Of a DNA stretch of 51,860 nucleotides, positions 33,312 to 41,558 are shown in pieces. The DNA is from Streptomyces himastatinicus ATCC 53653. GTDB taxonomy: Bacteria > Actinomycetota > Actinomycetes > Streptomycetales > Streptomycetaceae. Made by a program: the position numbers and the translations under genes. Positions within the stretch are counted from its first letter, which is position 1, and each line of letters opens with the position of its first letter. The notes beneath the pieces are model-generated. The model saw only the letters and a program-made list of their open reading frames with translations. It had not been told where the DNA came from and searched no databases. The stretch spans positions 7,744,445 to 7,796,304 of the forward strand of contig NZ_GG657754.1 of assembly GCF_000158915.1 (NCBI RefSeq). Direction: 5' to 3'.

Positions 33312-34122
33312 TGGCCGCCGCCCCCTCCTTCCCGCCGATGTCCCCGGGATGTGCCCCGTTGTCCTCACCCATACCCGCGGTCAGCCGGGTGATGAACGTG
33401 TCCGTCTCCTCGAAGATGAACTCGGCGTCGTAGTCCAGCGTCGCCACGTGGTAGCTGCGCTCCAACCGCCGCTCGGTGACGTCCCGGGACGAGACCTGGC
33501 TCAGGATGCGCTCGGAGTCGGCGGGCGGCACCACATGGTCCTGCGGGCTGTGCATCACCAGCAGCGGCTGGGTCACCTGCGGCAGTTCGGCGTCGACCAC
33601 CCGGTAGAAGCGGCGCATCGAGTGCACGGCGTGCAGCGGCATCCGGTCGTATCCCGATTCCTGGGAACCCGGCTTGGCGATGTCGCTCACGATCCCCTTG
33701 ACGGAGGGCACCAGATGACGCAGCACCGGAAGGGCCACGGCCAGCGGATCGTGGATCCGGTTGGCGGGATTCACGACGGCGACGCCGCTGATCTCGGAGC
33801 CGTGCTGGGCGGCCAGCCGCAGCGCGAGCGCGCCGCCCATCGACAGCCCGCAGACGAAGACCCGGGCGCACCGCTCGCGCAGCGCCCGCAGCTCCCGGTC
33901 GACCTCGGCGTACCAGTCCTGCCACCCGGTGACCGCGAGATCCTGCCAGCGGGTCCCGTGGCCGGGGAGCAGCGGGAGCGAGACGGTCAGCCCGCGCCGG
34001 GCGAGGTGCTCGGCCCAGGGGCGCACCGACTGCGGCGAACCGGTGAAGCCGTGACAGACGAGGACGCCGATCTCTCCGCCGTCGTGGCGGAACGGCTCGG
34101 CTCCGGGGAGGAGCGGCACCAC
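33304..34122 (-). CDS. Alpha/beta hydrolase, carboxylesterase/monoacylglycerol lipase-like
   Basis: 272 residues. Catalytic triad S94 (CGLSMGG), D194 (HSPQDHVVPP) and H224 (RSYHVATLD), with the oxyanion HGFTGSPQS at 24-32. The layout resembles the Est30-type carboxylesterases that act on short esters or monoglycerides. No signal peptide. Two adjacent GTG codons are possible starts. GGAG is four bases from the first and seven from the second. Divergent from an acyltransferase gene, so a role in lipid turnover is plausible but inferred. Confidence 0.87.
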   Translation of the reverse strand: MVPLLPGAEPFRHDGGEIGVLVCHGFTGSPQSVRPWAEHLARRGLTVSLPLLPGHGTRWQDLAVTGWQDWYAEVDRELRALRERCARVFVCGLSMGGALALRLAAQHGSEISGVAVVNPANRIHDPLAVALPVLRHLVPSVKGIVSDIAKPGSQESGYDRMPLHAVHSMRRFYRVVDAELPQVTQPLLVMHSPQDHVVPPADSERILSQVSSRDVTERRLERSYHVATLDYDAEFIFEETDTFITRLTAGMGEDNGAHPGDIGGKEGAAASG

Positions 34123-34230
34123 GGATCTCCGTTCGGTGGTGAAGCGGTCAACGGGACCTCAGCGTACGCGGCGCGCCCCACCGGGGGTAGGCAGGTTAAG
34201 GTCTCCTCGTCGGATACAGGAGGTTCTCGG

Positions 34231-35049
34231 TTGTTCTACGGTGCAATGAAGCTGTCGGTGGGTGGCACATTGAAGCTCGCCTTCCGGCCCTGGGTGGAGG
34301 GACTGGAGAACGTCCCCGACGAGGGGCCGGCCATCCTCGCGAGCAACCACCTCTCCTTCTCCGACTCCTTCTTCCTGCCCGCGATGCTCGACCGGAAGGT
34401 CACCTTCATCGCCAAGCAGGAGTACTTCACCACTCCGGGGATCAAGGGCAGGCTGACCGCGGCGTTCTTCAAGGGCGTCGGCCAGCTGCCGGTGGACCGC
34501 TCGGGCAGCCGGGGCGCGGGCGAGGCCGCGATCAAGGCGGGGATCGAGGTCATCAAGCGCGGTGAGCTGTTCGGCATCTACCCGGAGGGCACGCGCTCCC
34601 CGGACGGCCGTCTCTACCGCGGCAAGCCCGGCGGTCTGGCGCGGGTCGCGCTGGCGACGGGCGCGCCGGTGATCCCGGTCGCGATGATCGACACCGAGAA
34701 GATCCAGCCGCCGGGCAAGGTGATGCCCAAGCTGATGCGCCCCGGCATCAAGATCGGCAAGCCGCTGGACTTCAGCCGCTACCACGGCATGGACGGCGAC
34801 CGCTTCATCCTGCGCTCGGTGACCGACGAGGTCATGTACGAGATCATGAAGCTGTCCGGCCAGGAGTACGTCGACATCTACGCGACCGCGGCCAAGCGGC
34901 AGATCGCGGACGCGGAGGCGGCCCGTAAGAAGGCCGAGAAGGCCGCCGAAAAGGGCGCCGACAAGAGCGACAAGAGCTCGGACGACAAGAGCTCGGACGA
35001 CAAGAGCACGGACGACAAGAGCACGGACAAGGACAAGACCGGGGCGTAA
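34231..35049 (+). CDS. 1-acyl-sn-glycerol-3-phosphate acyltransferase
   Basis: Adds the second acyl chain in phosphatidic acid synthesis at the membrane. 272 residues. NHLSFSD gives the catalytic H40/D45 (HX4D), PEGTRS at 118-123 binds the phosphate, and VIPVAMIDTEKI follows. The tail after about 230 is Lys/Asp low-complexity, with repeated KSSDDKSSDDKSTDDKST units, unusual for the family. The TTG start is set by AGGAGG at 34218-34223, seven bases upstream. The ATG five codons later has no site. The Mycobacterium counterpart (Rv2182c) lies in the same neighbourhood. Confidence 0.88.
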   Translation: MFYGAMKLSVGGTLKLAFRPWVEGLENVPDEGPAILASNHLSFSDSFFLPAMLDRKVTFIAKQEYFTTPGIKGRLTAAFFKGVGQLPVDRSGSRGAGEAAIKAGIEVIKRGELFGIYPEGTRSPDGRLYRGKPGGLARVALATGAPVIPVAMIDTEKIQPPGKVMPKLMRPGIKIGKPLDFSRYHGMDGDRFILRSVTDEVMYEIMKLSGQEYVDIYATAAKRQIADAEAARKKAEKAAEKGADKSDKSSDDKSSDDKSTDDKSTDKDKTGA

Positions 35050-35079
35050 CGTCGCGCCGGGCCCGGGGGTGGGGGGAAG

Positions 35080-36345
35080 TTGGCGCTACAGCCCAAGCGC
35101 GAGCGTGTCGTACGCATGTCCGTGGAGCAGCCGCTGTGGCATGCGCTGACCGCCTACCGGGTGCTCACGCTGATCTACGCGCTCTGTCTCTTCGTCTACT
35201 CCTTCCACGACTACGACCGTCCGCTCGGCGCCGCCGCCTATATGGCGGTGCTGACCGTGTGGACGGCGCTGACCTTCCGCATGGTCTCCTCGGCCGAGCG
35301 CTGCACCCGCCGCTTCCTGATCGGCGACCTGGCGGTCGCGATCACCGGCATCCTGCTCACCCCGCTGGTCGACAACCACGACCGCATCGCCGAGGGCACG
35401 CCCACGCTGCCCTCCATATGGACGGCGGGCGCGGTTCTCGGCTTCGCGATCAAGGGCGGCTGGCGGTGGGCCGCGTGGGCGTCGACCGTCGTCTGCGCGG
35501 CCAACATCATCGAGCGCGGCGGGTTCGCGCAGGACACCGTCCACATGCTGATGCTGGTGTGGGTCGCGAGCGTGGCCATCGGGTACGTCGTGGAGGTCGC
35601 CCGCGCCAGTGAACGCACCCTGGCCCGCGCGCTGCGCATCGAGGCGGCGACCCGCGAACGCGAGCGGCTGGCCCGCGACATCCACGACAGCGTGCTCCAG
35701 GTGCTGGCCATGGTGCAGCGGCGGGGCGCCGCGATCGGCGGCGAGGCGGCCGAACTGGGCCGGATGGCGGGGGAGCAGGAGATCGCGCTGCGCTCGCTGG
35801 TGGCCACCGGTCTGGTCACCCCGCCGCGCGCGGCGGCCGACGACCGCCACGACCTGGACGAGGCCGAGCCCCCGGCATCGCCGCCCGCTCCTGTCCCCGC
35901 TTGTGCCGACACCCTGCCGGAGGACGCCGCCGACCCCTGCGATCTGCGGGCCCTGATCGCCCCGCACGCCGGATCCCAGGTCACCTTCTCCGAACCGGGC
36001 GCCCCGGTGGTCCTCCCGGCCGCGGCGGCGGGGGAGTTGGCGGCCGCTGTCGGTGCCGCGCTGGACAATGTGCGGGTGCACGCGGGCGACGGCGCCCGCG
36101 CCTGGATCCTGCTGGAGGACGAGCCGAACGCGGTGATGGTGACCGTACGGGACGACGGGCCCGGCATCCCCGAAGGCAGGCTCGCCGACGCCGAGCGGGA
36201 AGGGCGGCTCGGCGTCGCCCTGTCGATCCGGGGGCGGCTGCGCGACCTCGGCGGCACCGCCGAGTGGATCTCGGCGCCGGGCCAGGGCACCGAGGTGGAG
36301 CTGACGGTTCCGAAACCCGCGCTGAACGCGAAGGACCGGACATGA
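35080..36345 (+). CDS. macS: Sensor histidine kinase, MacS-like
   Basis: 421 residues. Five or six membrane helices in the first 175 residues (PspC/DUF5931-like sensor), then HisKA_3 with phospho-acceptor H202 (RLARDIHDSVLQ) and a HATPase domain with DNVRVHAGDG (N box) and DDGPGIPEGR (G box). Position and partner match the MacRS system of S. coelicolor (SCO2121/SCO2120), reported to control membrane protein genes, morphology and actinorhodin. The TTG at 35080 follows GGGGGGAAG. The ATG at 35116 is the alternative start but has no site. MacR follows 16 bases later. Confidence 0.85.
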   Translation: MALQPKRERVVRMSVEQPLWHALTAYRVLTLIYALCLFVYSFHDYDRPLGAAAYMAVLTVWTALTFRMVSSAERCTRRFLIGDLAVAITGILLTPLVDNHDRIAEGTPTLPSIWTAGAVLGFAIKGGWRWAAWASTVVCAANIIERGGFAQDTVHMLMLVWVASVAIGYVVEVARASERTLARALRIEAATRERERLARDIHDSVLQVLAMVQRRGAAIGGEAAELGRMAGEQEIALRSLVATGLVTPPRAAADDRHDLDEAEPPASPPAPVPACADTLPEDAADPCDLRALIAPHAGSQVTFSEPGAPVVLPAAAAGELAAAVGAALDNVRVHAGDGARAWILLEDEPNAVMVTVRDDGPGIPEGRLADAEREGRLGVALSIRGRLRDLGGTAEWISAPGQGTEVELTVPKPALNAKDRT

Positions 36346-36361
36346 AGGGAACGACCGCACG

Positions 36362-37048
36362 ATGACCGACGACGTCCGGGAAGCCGAGCCGCCGGTGACG
36401 GTGATGGTGGTGGACGACCACCCGATGTGGCGCGACGCCGTCGCCCGCGATCTGTCCGAGGCCGGGTTCGACGTGGTGGCCACCGCGGGGGACGGCCCGC
36501 AGGCGGTCCGCCGGGCCAAGGCCGCCGAGCCCGACGTCCTGGTGCTCGACCTCAACCTGCCCGGGCTGCCCGGCGTCGAGGTCTGCAAGGAGGTCGTCGC
36601 CGCCCACCCCAAGCTGCGGGTGCTGGTGCTCTCCGCGAGCGGTGAGCACGCGGACGTCCTGGAGGCGGTCAAGTCCGGCGCCACCGGCTATCTGCTGAAG
36701 TCGGCCAGTACGGAAGAGCTGATCGACGCGGTGCGCCGTACCGCCGTCGGCGACGCCGTGTTCACCCCGGGCCTCGCCGGTCTGGTGCTCGGCGAGTACC
36801 GGCGGCTGGCCAGCGAGCCCGCCCCCGCCACCGCCGACCAGCCGGTCGCCCCGCAGCTCACCGAGCGGGAGACGGAGGTGCTGCGGCTGGTGGCCAAGGG
36901 GCTCTCGTACAAGCAGATCGCCGAGCGTCTGGTGATCTCCCACCGCACCGTGCAGAACCACGTCCAGAACACCCTGGGCAAGCTCCAGCTGCACAACCGG
37001 GTGGAGCTGGTGCGGTACGCGATCGAGGCGGGGCTGGACGACGCGTAA
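36362..37048 (+). CDS. macR: LuxR-type response regulator, MacR-like
   Basis: 228 residues, NarL family. Receiver domain at about 12-130 with acidic pocket VDDH (17-20), phospho-acceptor D63 (VLVLDLNLPG), Ser in VLSASG and Lys in LLKSAS. The LuxR helix-turn-helix at about 161-218 has LTERETEVLRLVAKG and QIAERLVISHRTVQNHVQ. Transcribed with the kinase gene upstream. A complete, apparently functional pair. No TGAGTAC-type MacR box was seen in this window. Confidence 0.9.
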   Translation: MTDDVREAEPPVTVMVVDDHPMWRDAVARDLSEAGFDVVATAGDGPQAVRRAKAAEPDVLVLDLNLPGLPGVEVCKEVVAAHPKLRVLVLSASGEHADVLEAVKSGATGYLLKSASTEELIDAVRRTAVGDAVFTPGLAGLVLGEYRRLASEPAPATADQPVAPQLTERETEVLRLVAKGLSYKQIAERLVISHRTVQNHVQNTLGKLQLHNRVELVRYAIEAGLDDA

Positions 37049-37214
37049 GCCGCGTCCACCGCCCTGCCGCTCGAACGGGTGAACTTCCTTCCCAACTCCC
37101 TTTGCCACCACAGGAATCGCTTTCCGCCCCATCCCCTGTGACCTGGATCACCGTTAGCGTGGCCCTCGTATCGGGCCCAATCTCGGGATTTCAGCGGCAG
37201 AAGGGACGAAAAGG

Positions 37215-38243
37215 ATGCGGGTCGGAGTGCTGACCGGCGGTGGCGACTGCCCCGGTCTCAACGCGGTCATCCGCGCCGTCGTGCGCAAGGGCGTGCAGGA
37301 ATACGGCTACGACTTCGTCGGCTACCGGGACGGCTGGCGCGGTCCCCTCCAGAACGACACCGTTCCCCTCGACATCCGCGCGGTACGCGGCATCCTGCCG
37401 CGCGGCGGCACCATCCTCGGCTCGTCCCGCACCAACCCCTTCAACAGCGAGGACGGCATCCGCCGGGTCAAGGAGGGCCTGGCCAAACAGGAGGTTGACG
37501 CCCTCATCGCCATCGGCGGCGAGGACACCCTCGGCGTCGCCGCCCGGCTCTCCGGCGACTACGGCATCGCCTGCGTCGGCGTCCCCAAAACCATCGACAA
37601 CGACCTCTCCGCCACGGACTACACCTTCGGCTTCGACACCGCGGTCAACATCGCCACCGAGGCCATCGACCGCCTCCACACCACCGCCGAATCCCATATG
37701 CGGGTCCTCGTCGTCGAGGTGATGGGCCGCCACGCGGGCTGGATCGCCCTCCACGCGGGGCTCGCCGGCGGCGCCAACGTCATCCTCATCCCCGAGCAGC
37801 GCTTCGACGTCGACCGCATCTGCGGCTGGGTCGAATCCCGCTTCAAGATCCGTTACGCGCCGATCGTGGTCGTGGCGGAGGGCGCGATGCCGAAGGACGG
37901 CGATGCCGTCCTGAAGGACGAGTCCTTGGACTCCTTCGGTCACGTCCGGCTCTCCGGGATCGGTGAGTGGCTGGCCAAGGAGATCGAGCGGCGCACGGGC
38001 AAGGAGGCCCGTACGACCGTCCTCGGCCACGTGCAGCGCGGCGGCACCCCCAGCGCCTTCGATCGCTGGCTCGCCACCCGCTTCGGTCTGCACGCCATCG
38101 ACGCCGTGCGGGACGGGGACTTCGGCAAGATGGTCGCCCTCCGCGGCACCGATATCGTCCGCGTCCCCTTGGCCGAGGCGACGGCCCGCCTGAAGACGGT
38201 GGACCCGTCGCTGTACGCGGAGGCGGAGGTCTTCTTCGGCTGA
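37215..38243 (+). CDS. pfkA: 6-phosphofructokinase, group III, PPi-type active-site residues
   Basis: Phosphorylates fructose 6-phosphate. 342 residues. GGGDCPGLNAVIR at the start, GGEDTLG at 101-107, PKTIDND at 124-130 with catalytic D128, MGRHAGW and VQRGGTPSAFDR. Residue D104 and K125 are the combination typical of PPi-using enzymes, whereas ATP enzymes have Gly at 104. It corresponds to SCO2119 and resembles the PPi-PFK of Amycolatopsis more than the Gly104 paralogue SCO5426 (recalled). Donor specificity is therefore open. ATG start. Gene followed by an 11-bp hairpin. Confidence 0.88.
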   Translation: MRVGVLTGGGDCPGLNAVIRAVVRKGVQEYGYDFVGYRDGWRGPLQNDTVPLDIRAVRGILPRGGTILGSSRTNPFNSEDGIRRVKEGLAKQEVDALIAIGGEDTLGVAARLSGDYGIACVGVPKTIDNDLSATDYTFGFDTAVNIATEAIDRLHTTAESHMRVLVVEVMGRHAGWIALHAGLAGGANVILIPEQRFDVDRICGWVESRFKIRYAPIVVVAEGAMPKDGDAVLKDESLDSFGHVRLSGIGEWLAKEIERRTGKEARTTVLGHVQRGGTPSAFDRWLATRFGLHAIDAVRDGDFGKMVALRGTDIVRVPLAEATARLKTVDPSLYAEAEVFFG

Positions 38244-38252
38244 CCCCGCCGC

Positions 38253-38280
38253 TCCCGCCGGGGCGCCGTCCCCGGCGGGA
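38253..38280 (+). terminator. Terminator of pfkA
   Basis: TCCCGCCGGGG and CCCCGGCGGGA form a perfect 11-bp stem with a six-base loop, nine bases after the pfkA stop. Confidence 0.75.
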
Positions 38281-38752
38281 GGTCCCGCCGGGGCTCCGCC
38301 CCGGACCCCGGGGTGGCCGCGGGGCGGGCCGGGTGCTGGCGCTGGGGGTTCGTCGCCGGGTGTGGGCCGGGTGGGTCTTTCCCCTCCCCGCCCCTTCCCG
38401 AACCGGGGCTCCGCCCCGGGCCCCGGAGCCGGGCCTCGCTTTCGTTGCCGGGCGCGGCCCGGTGGCCGGGTTGTGCCCACCCGTTCCTCCCCCAGCTACC
38501 GCTGGGAGGTGCCCCCTCCGCGGAACGATTGCCCACAACCAGGTCACATCCCAGCCCCGCGGGCGTGCCCCGCCCCTCCGGCCGGGACACCCCAGCCGCT
38601 CCGGCTGAGACAACGCAGCCCCTCGTCCGGGACTCCCCAGCCCCTGCCGGGCCATCCCAGCCCCTCCGGCGTTTGAGGAGCGGGGGCCGGGGCGGAGCCC
38701 GCCACGCGGCGGAGCCGCATATCGGTACTGCGGGAAGGGGCGGGGTGGGGAA
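38281..38752. repeat. Composite intergenic repeat, copy 3 (expanded)
   Basis: The longest A-containing copy. It holds a partial module A (about 38341-38370), reverse module C, then a full module A whose hairpin spans 38470-38539. The outer arms GTTGTG/CACAAC are kept, the inner stem is CGTTCC/GGAACG instead of CGTCCC/GGGACG, and the loop is enlarged with a second stem-loop (CAGCTACCGCTG). From 38553 to 38680 there are about six degenerate module B units (CAGCCSCTCCGG-like), then module C to 38752. Confidence 0.82.
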
Positions 38753-38755
38753 CGG

Positions 38756-40675
38756 TCAGACCCGCACAGCCGCCAGCAGCTCCGCCACCACCACCGCCCC
38801 ATCCAACGACAGCACCGACTCCGGATGGAACTGCACCCCCGCAAACCCCGGCCCCCGCAGCGCATGCACCTCCCCGGAAGACACGTCGCGGCTCAACTCC
38901 ACCCGATGCATCGCCAACTCCGCCTCCACCCCCTCACCGCACCGCGCAGCAAACCTGTTGTAGAACCACACCCGTCTCCTCCCCGCCCGAAGAAGTCGAT
39001 CCGCTCCTGCGCCCCCCTGAAACGCACATTCCTTCCGCACGATCTCCAACCCCAGCTCCGCCGCGATCAGCTCGTGCCCCAGGCACACCCCCAGCAGCCC
39101 ATGCTGGTGCCCGGCGACCAACTCCGCGGCCAGCCCCCGCAGGAACCGCATCTTGGGGTCCGCGGCGTCCCCCGGATCCCCCGGCCCGGGGCCCAGCACG
39201 ACCGGCCCGTCGTGGGTCAGGGCGGCCTCCCGGACGCCCGGCTCGTCGTACCGCCGCACCGTCACCGTCAGCCCCGCCATCCGCAGCAGATGCGCCAGCA
39301 TCGACGTAAACGTGTCCTCGGCGTCGATCACCAGCGCATGCCCGGACAGCAAATGCTCCGCCGCCTGCATCCGCAACCAGAACGGCGCCAGGTCCGCCCG
39401 CCGCGCGTCCAGCGCCGCCCGCACTCGCGGGTCGTCCGCGAGCCGGGGCCGCAAGCCGGAACCGGACCGTACGGGCGCCTCCCGCACGCCGAGCGCGGTC
39501 AGCACCCCGGCCGCCTTGGCATGCGTCTCGGCGACCTCACTCCGCGGGTCGGAGTGGCGCACCAGCGTCGCCCCGACCGGCACCCGCAGCGCCCCACGGC
39601 CGTCGATGTCGGCGGTGCGGATGAGGATCGGCGAGTCGAGGGTCTGCGCGCCGCCCCCGTCCCGCCCGATGAGCGCCAGCGCGCCCGCGTAATACCCGCG
39701 CCCACCCGGCTCGTACCGCTCGATCACGCGGCACGCGTTCTGCACGGGCGACCCGGTGACGGTCGCCGCGAACATCGTCTCCCGCAGCACCTCCCGCACG
39801 TCCAGCGAGGACCGCCCCCGCAGCTCGTACTCGGTGTGCGCGAGGTGCGCCATCTCCTTGAGCCGCGGCCCGACCACGACGCCGCCCATGTCGCCGACGG
39901 TGCACATCATCTTGAGTTCCTCGTCCACGACCATGGACAGCTCCTCCACCTCCTTGGGGTCGTGCAGGAACTCCAGCAGCCCGTCCACCGACGCCCCGCC
40001 CTCCGGATAGCGGTACGTCCCGCTGATCGGGTTCATCACGACCGTCCCGCCGGACATGCGTACGTGCACCTCCGGGCTGGCCCCGACCAGCGTCCGCCCG
40101 CCGCCCAGCCGTACGACGTACGTCCAGTACGCGCCCCGCTCACCGGCGAGCAGCCGCCGGAAGAGCGCGAGCGCGTCGGTACTCGCGAACCCCGGAATCT
40201 CCCCCTCGAAGGTCCTCCGAATGACGAAATTGGCACCCTCACCAGTGCCGATCTCGTCCTCGATGACCCGGCTCACGATCTCCGCGTACGCGTCGTCGTC
40301 GACGTCGAAGCGCCCGCCCTCGACCCGCACGTCGTGCGCGGGCAGCGCGTCCAGCAGCTCGGCGAGCGGCAGCGCGTACGTGGTCTCGGGCCGCAGCACG
40401 GCCAGCGGCGTCCCGTCGTCCCGTACGTCGAACCCCCGCTCCCGGATCTGCCGGAACGGCACCAGCGCGAGCGCGTCGCTCACCGGCCCGCCGCCCTCCG
40501 GCGCCCCGGTCGGCAGCGGGATATCGGTCAGCCGCTCCACCTCACCGGCCGGGCCGATGAGCACCTCGACGGTGTCGGGGTCGTGCCCTGGCGTACGGCG
40601 GTGCAGCAGGGCGAAGGGCGGGCAGTCGTCGGCGAGCAGGCGGGCGACGAGGGCCTGAGCGTCGGGATGCGTCAT
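38756..40675 (-). CDS. trpE: Anthranilate synthase, fused TrpE-TrpG
   Basis: Makes anthranilate from chorismate and glutamine. 639 residues. The chorismate-binding TrpE part covers about 1-430 (signatures NPISGTYRYPEGG, DEELKMM, ETMFAATVTGSP, YYAGALALI) and the glutamine amidotransferase about 445-639, with triad C531 (GVCLGHE), H617 and E619 (FHPES). Residues about 554-569 are aberrant. Removing one base from each of three C runs (38971, 38981, 39012) restores QGAQERIDFFGREETVWFYN, so three small insertions that cancel out are likely errors. ATG start, AAGGAA upstream. Preceded by a trp attenuator. Confidence 0.93.
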   Translation of the reverse strand: MTHPDAQALVARLLADDCPPFALLHRRTPGHDPDTVEVLIGPAGEVERLTDIPLPTGAPEGGGPVSDALALVPFRQIRERGFDVRDDGTPLAVLRPETTYALPLAELLDALPAHDVRVEGGRFDVDDDAYAEIVSRVIEDEIGTGEGANFVIRRTFEGEIPGFASTDALALFRRLLAGERGAYWTYVVRLGGGRTLVGASPEVHVRMSGGTVVMNPISGTYRYPEGGASVDGLLEFLHDPKEVEELSMVVDEELKMMCTVGDMGGVVVGPRLKEMAHLAHTEYELRGRSSLDVREVLRETMFAATVTGSPVQNACRVIERYEPGGRGYYAGALALIGRDGGGAQTLDSPILIRTADIDGRGALRVPVGATLVRHSDPRSEVAETHAKAAGVLTALGVREAPVRSGSGLRPRLADDPRVRAALDARRADLAPFWLRMQAAEHLLSGHALVIDAEDTFTSMLAHLLRMAGLTVTVRRYDEPGVREAALTHDGPVVLGPGPGDPGDAADPKMRFLRGLAAELVAGHQHGLLGVCLGHELIAAELGLEIVRKECAFQGGAGADRLLRAGRRRVWFYNRFAARCGEGVEAELAMHRVELSRDVSSGEVHALRGPGFAGVQFHPESVLSLDGAVVVAELLAAVRV

Positions 40676-40720
40676 AACGGATGTTCCTTCCGGAGAGGAG
40701 GAACGACCCGCGGAAACGCC

Positions 40721-40745
40721 GAAGGCCGCCCCTCGGGCGGCCTTC
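40721..40745 (-). terminator. Attenuator hairpin in the trpEG leader
   Basis: GAAGGCCGCCC and GGGCGGCCTTC form a perfect 11-bp stem with a three-base loop between the leader peptide and the trpEG start. In the reading direction it is followed by GGCGTTTCC. It is placed to stop transcription when leader translation is not stalled. Confidence 0.85.
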
Positions 40746-40770
40746 GCGTGTGTCTGTGGGTGCGCGCGAT

Positions 40771-40827
40771 TCAGTGGGCCGCCGGATGAGCGGTCCACCA
40801 CCAGGTCATGGTCAGTCGCGCGAACAT
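40771..40827 (-). CDS. trpL: trp leader peptide
   Basis: An 18-codon ORF, MFARLTMTWWWTAHPAAH, with three consecutive Trp codons (40795-40803) followed at once by the attenuator hairpin. GAGGTAGAG precedes the ATG. Ribosome stalling at the Trp codons when charged tRNA-Trp is scarce should prevent terminator formation and allow trpEG expression. Similar leaders are known before trpE genes in Streptomyces. Confidence 0.92.
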   Translation of the reverse strand: MFARLTMTWWWTAHPAAH

Positions 40828-40842
40828 GGTCAGGACTCTACC

Positions 40843-41382
40843 TCAGTCCCACGGGTTCGCAGGCTGGCCGTCGATGGCCGTCCAGAACCGGGTGTTCTCC
40901 GGTACGTAGCCGTAAGCCCAGAAGGACCAGCCACCGCCGTACTCCAGGTTGGGGCCGTAGCGCCCATCGTGATGCTCGCCCTCCCGCCAGCCGGGCCCGT
41001 AGTACTGCTCGCAGATGCCGTCGGCGGCCGCCCGGCTGGTCAACCGGGTGCCCGACACGGGCGGCGTCGCGGCCACGGTGCCGCGCGCCCAGGGGTGGTA
41101 GAAGTCCGGGTTGATGCTGGCGGGCACCGGGGCGCCGGTGACTCTGAGACACAGGATCGGCAGGACGGCGGTGGCAGGGGTGTCGCCTTGGTACGCGTTG
41201 GTCGACGGGTCGGAGCTCACGCGGATCGTGCCGTCGGCCTGCTTCTCGGCGACGGTCCAGGTCATCCCGGCGTGGTTGGCGGCGGGTGCCGCCTGGGCCG
41301 CCGGGGCGGCGGTCAGCGACATCAGCGCGAGCGAGGCGGCGGCCGCCAGGGCGGCGGCGCTGCGGCGGAGCAACTTCCTCAT
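40843..41382 (-). CDS. Secreted protein of unknown function
   Basis: 179 residues with a Sec signal peptide (MRKLLRRSAAALAAAASLALM..., cleavage near AAQAAP at about 32-33). The mature part is rich in Trp, Tyr and Gly, with two cysteines (CLRV and CEQYYGPGW) that could form a disulfide. No family is recognised with confidence. ATG start with AAGGAG seven bases upstream. The gene is on the same strand as the trp leader and ends just before it. A link with tryptophan synthesis is not suggested. Confidence 0.82.
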   Translation of the reverse strand: MRKLLRRSAAALAAAASLALMSLTAAPAAQAAPAANHAGMTWTVAEKQADGTIRVSSDPSTNAYQGDTPATAVLPILCLRVTGAPVPASINPDFYHPWARGTVAATPPVSGTRLTSRAAADGICEQYYGPGWREGEHHDGRYGPNLEYGGGWSFWAYGYVPENTRFWTAIDGQPANPWD

Positions 41383-41558
41383 GGGACTACTCCTTCGGAT
41401 GGGGACCGGCCACGGGGGCGGGCCGGTCACCCGAACAGCGTCCGAGGAGCGCACGGTTCCATCACGTCTTCTGCGCGGCATGTCCATAAACGGCCGAGGG
41501 ATGCCCGAACGCCCGTTCTTGCGCCACGGCTTCTGTGTGTGCTTGGTACGGACCTTTG

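Noticed and set aside
32650..34230. Long plus-strand open frame leading into the acyltransferase
   Set aside because: It is antisense to the membrane protein and esterase genes, and homology and the ribosome binding site start only at TTG 34231.
38825..40789. 654-codon plus-strand frame antisense to trpEG
   Set aside because: Composition (His/Arg/Pro-rich) and lack of a ribosome binding site mark it as a shadow of the GC-rich gene.
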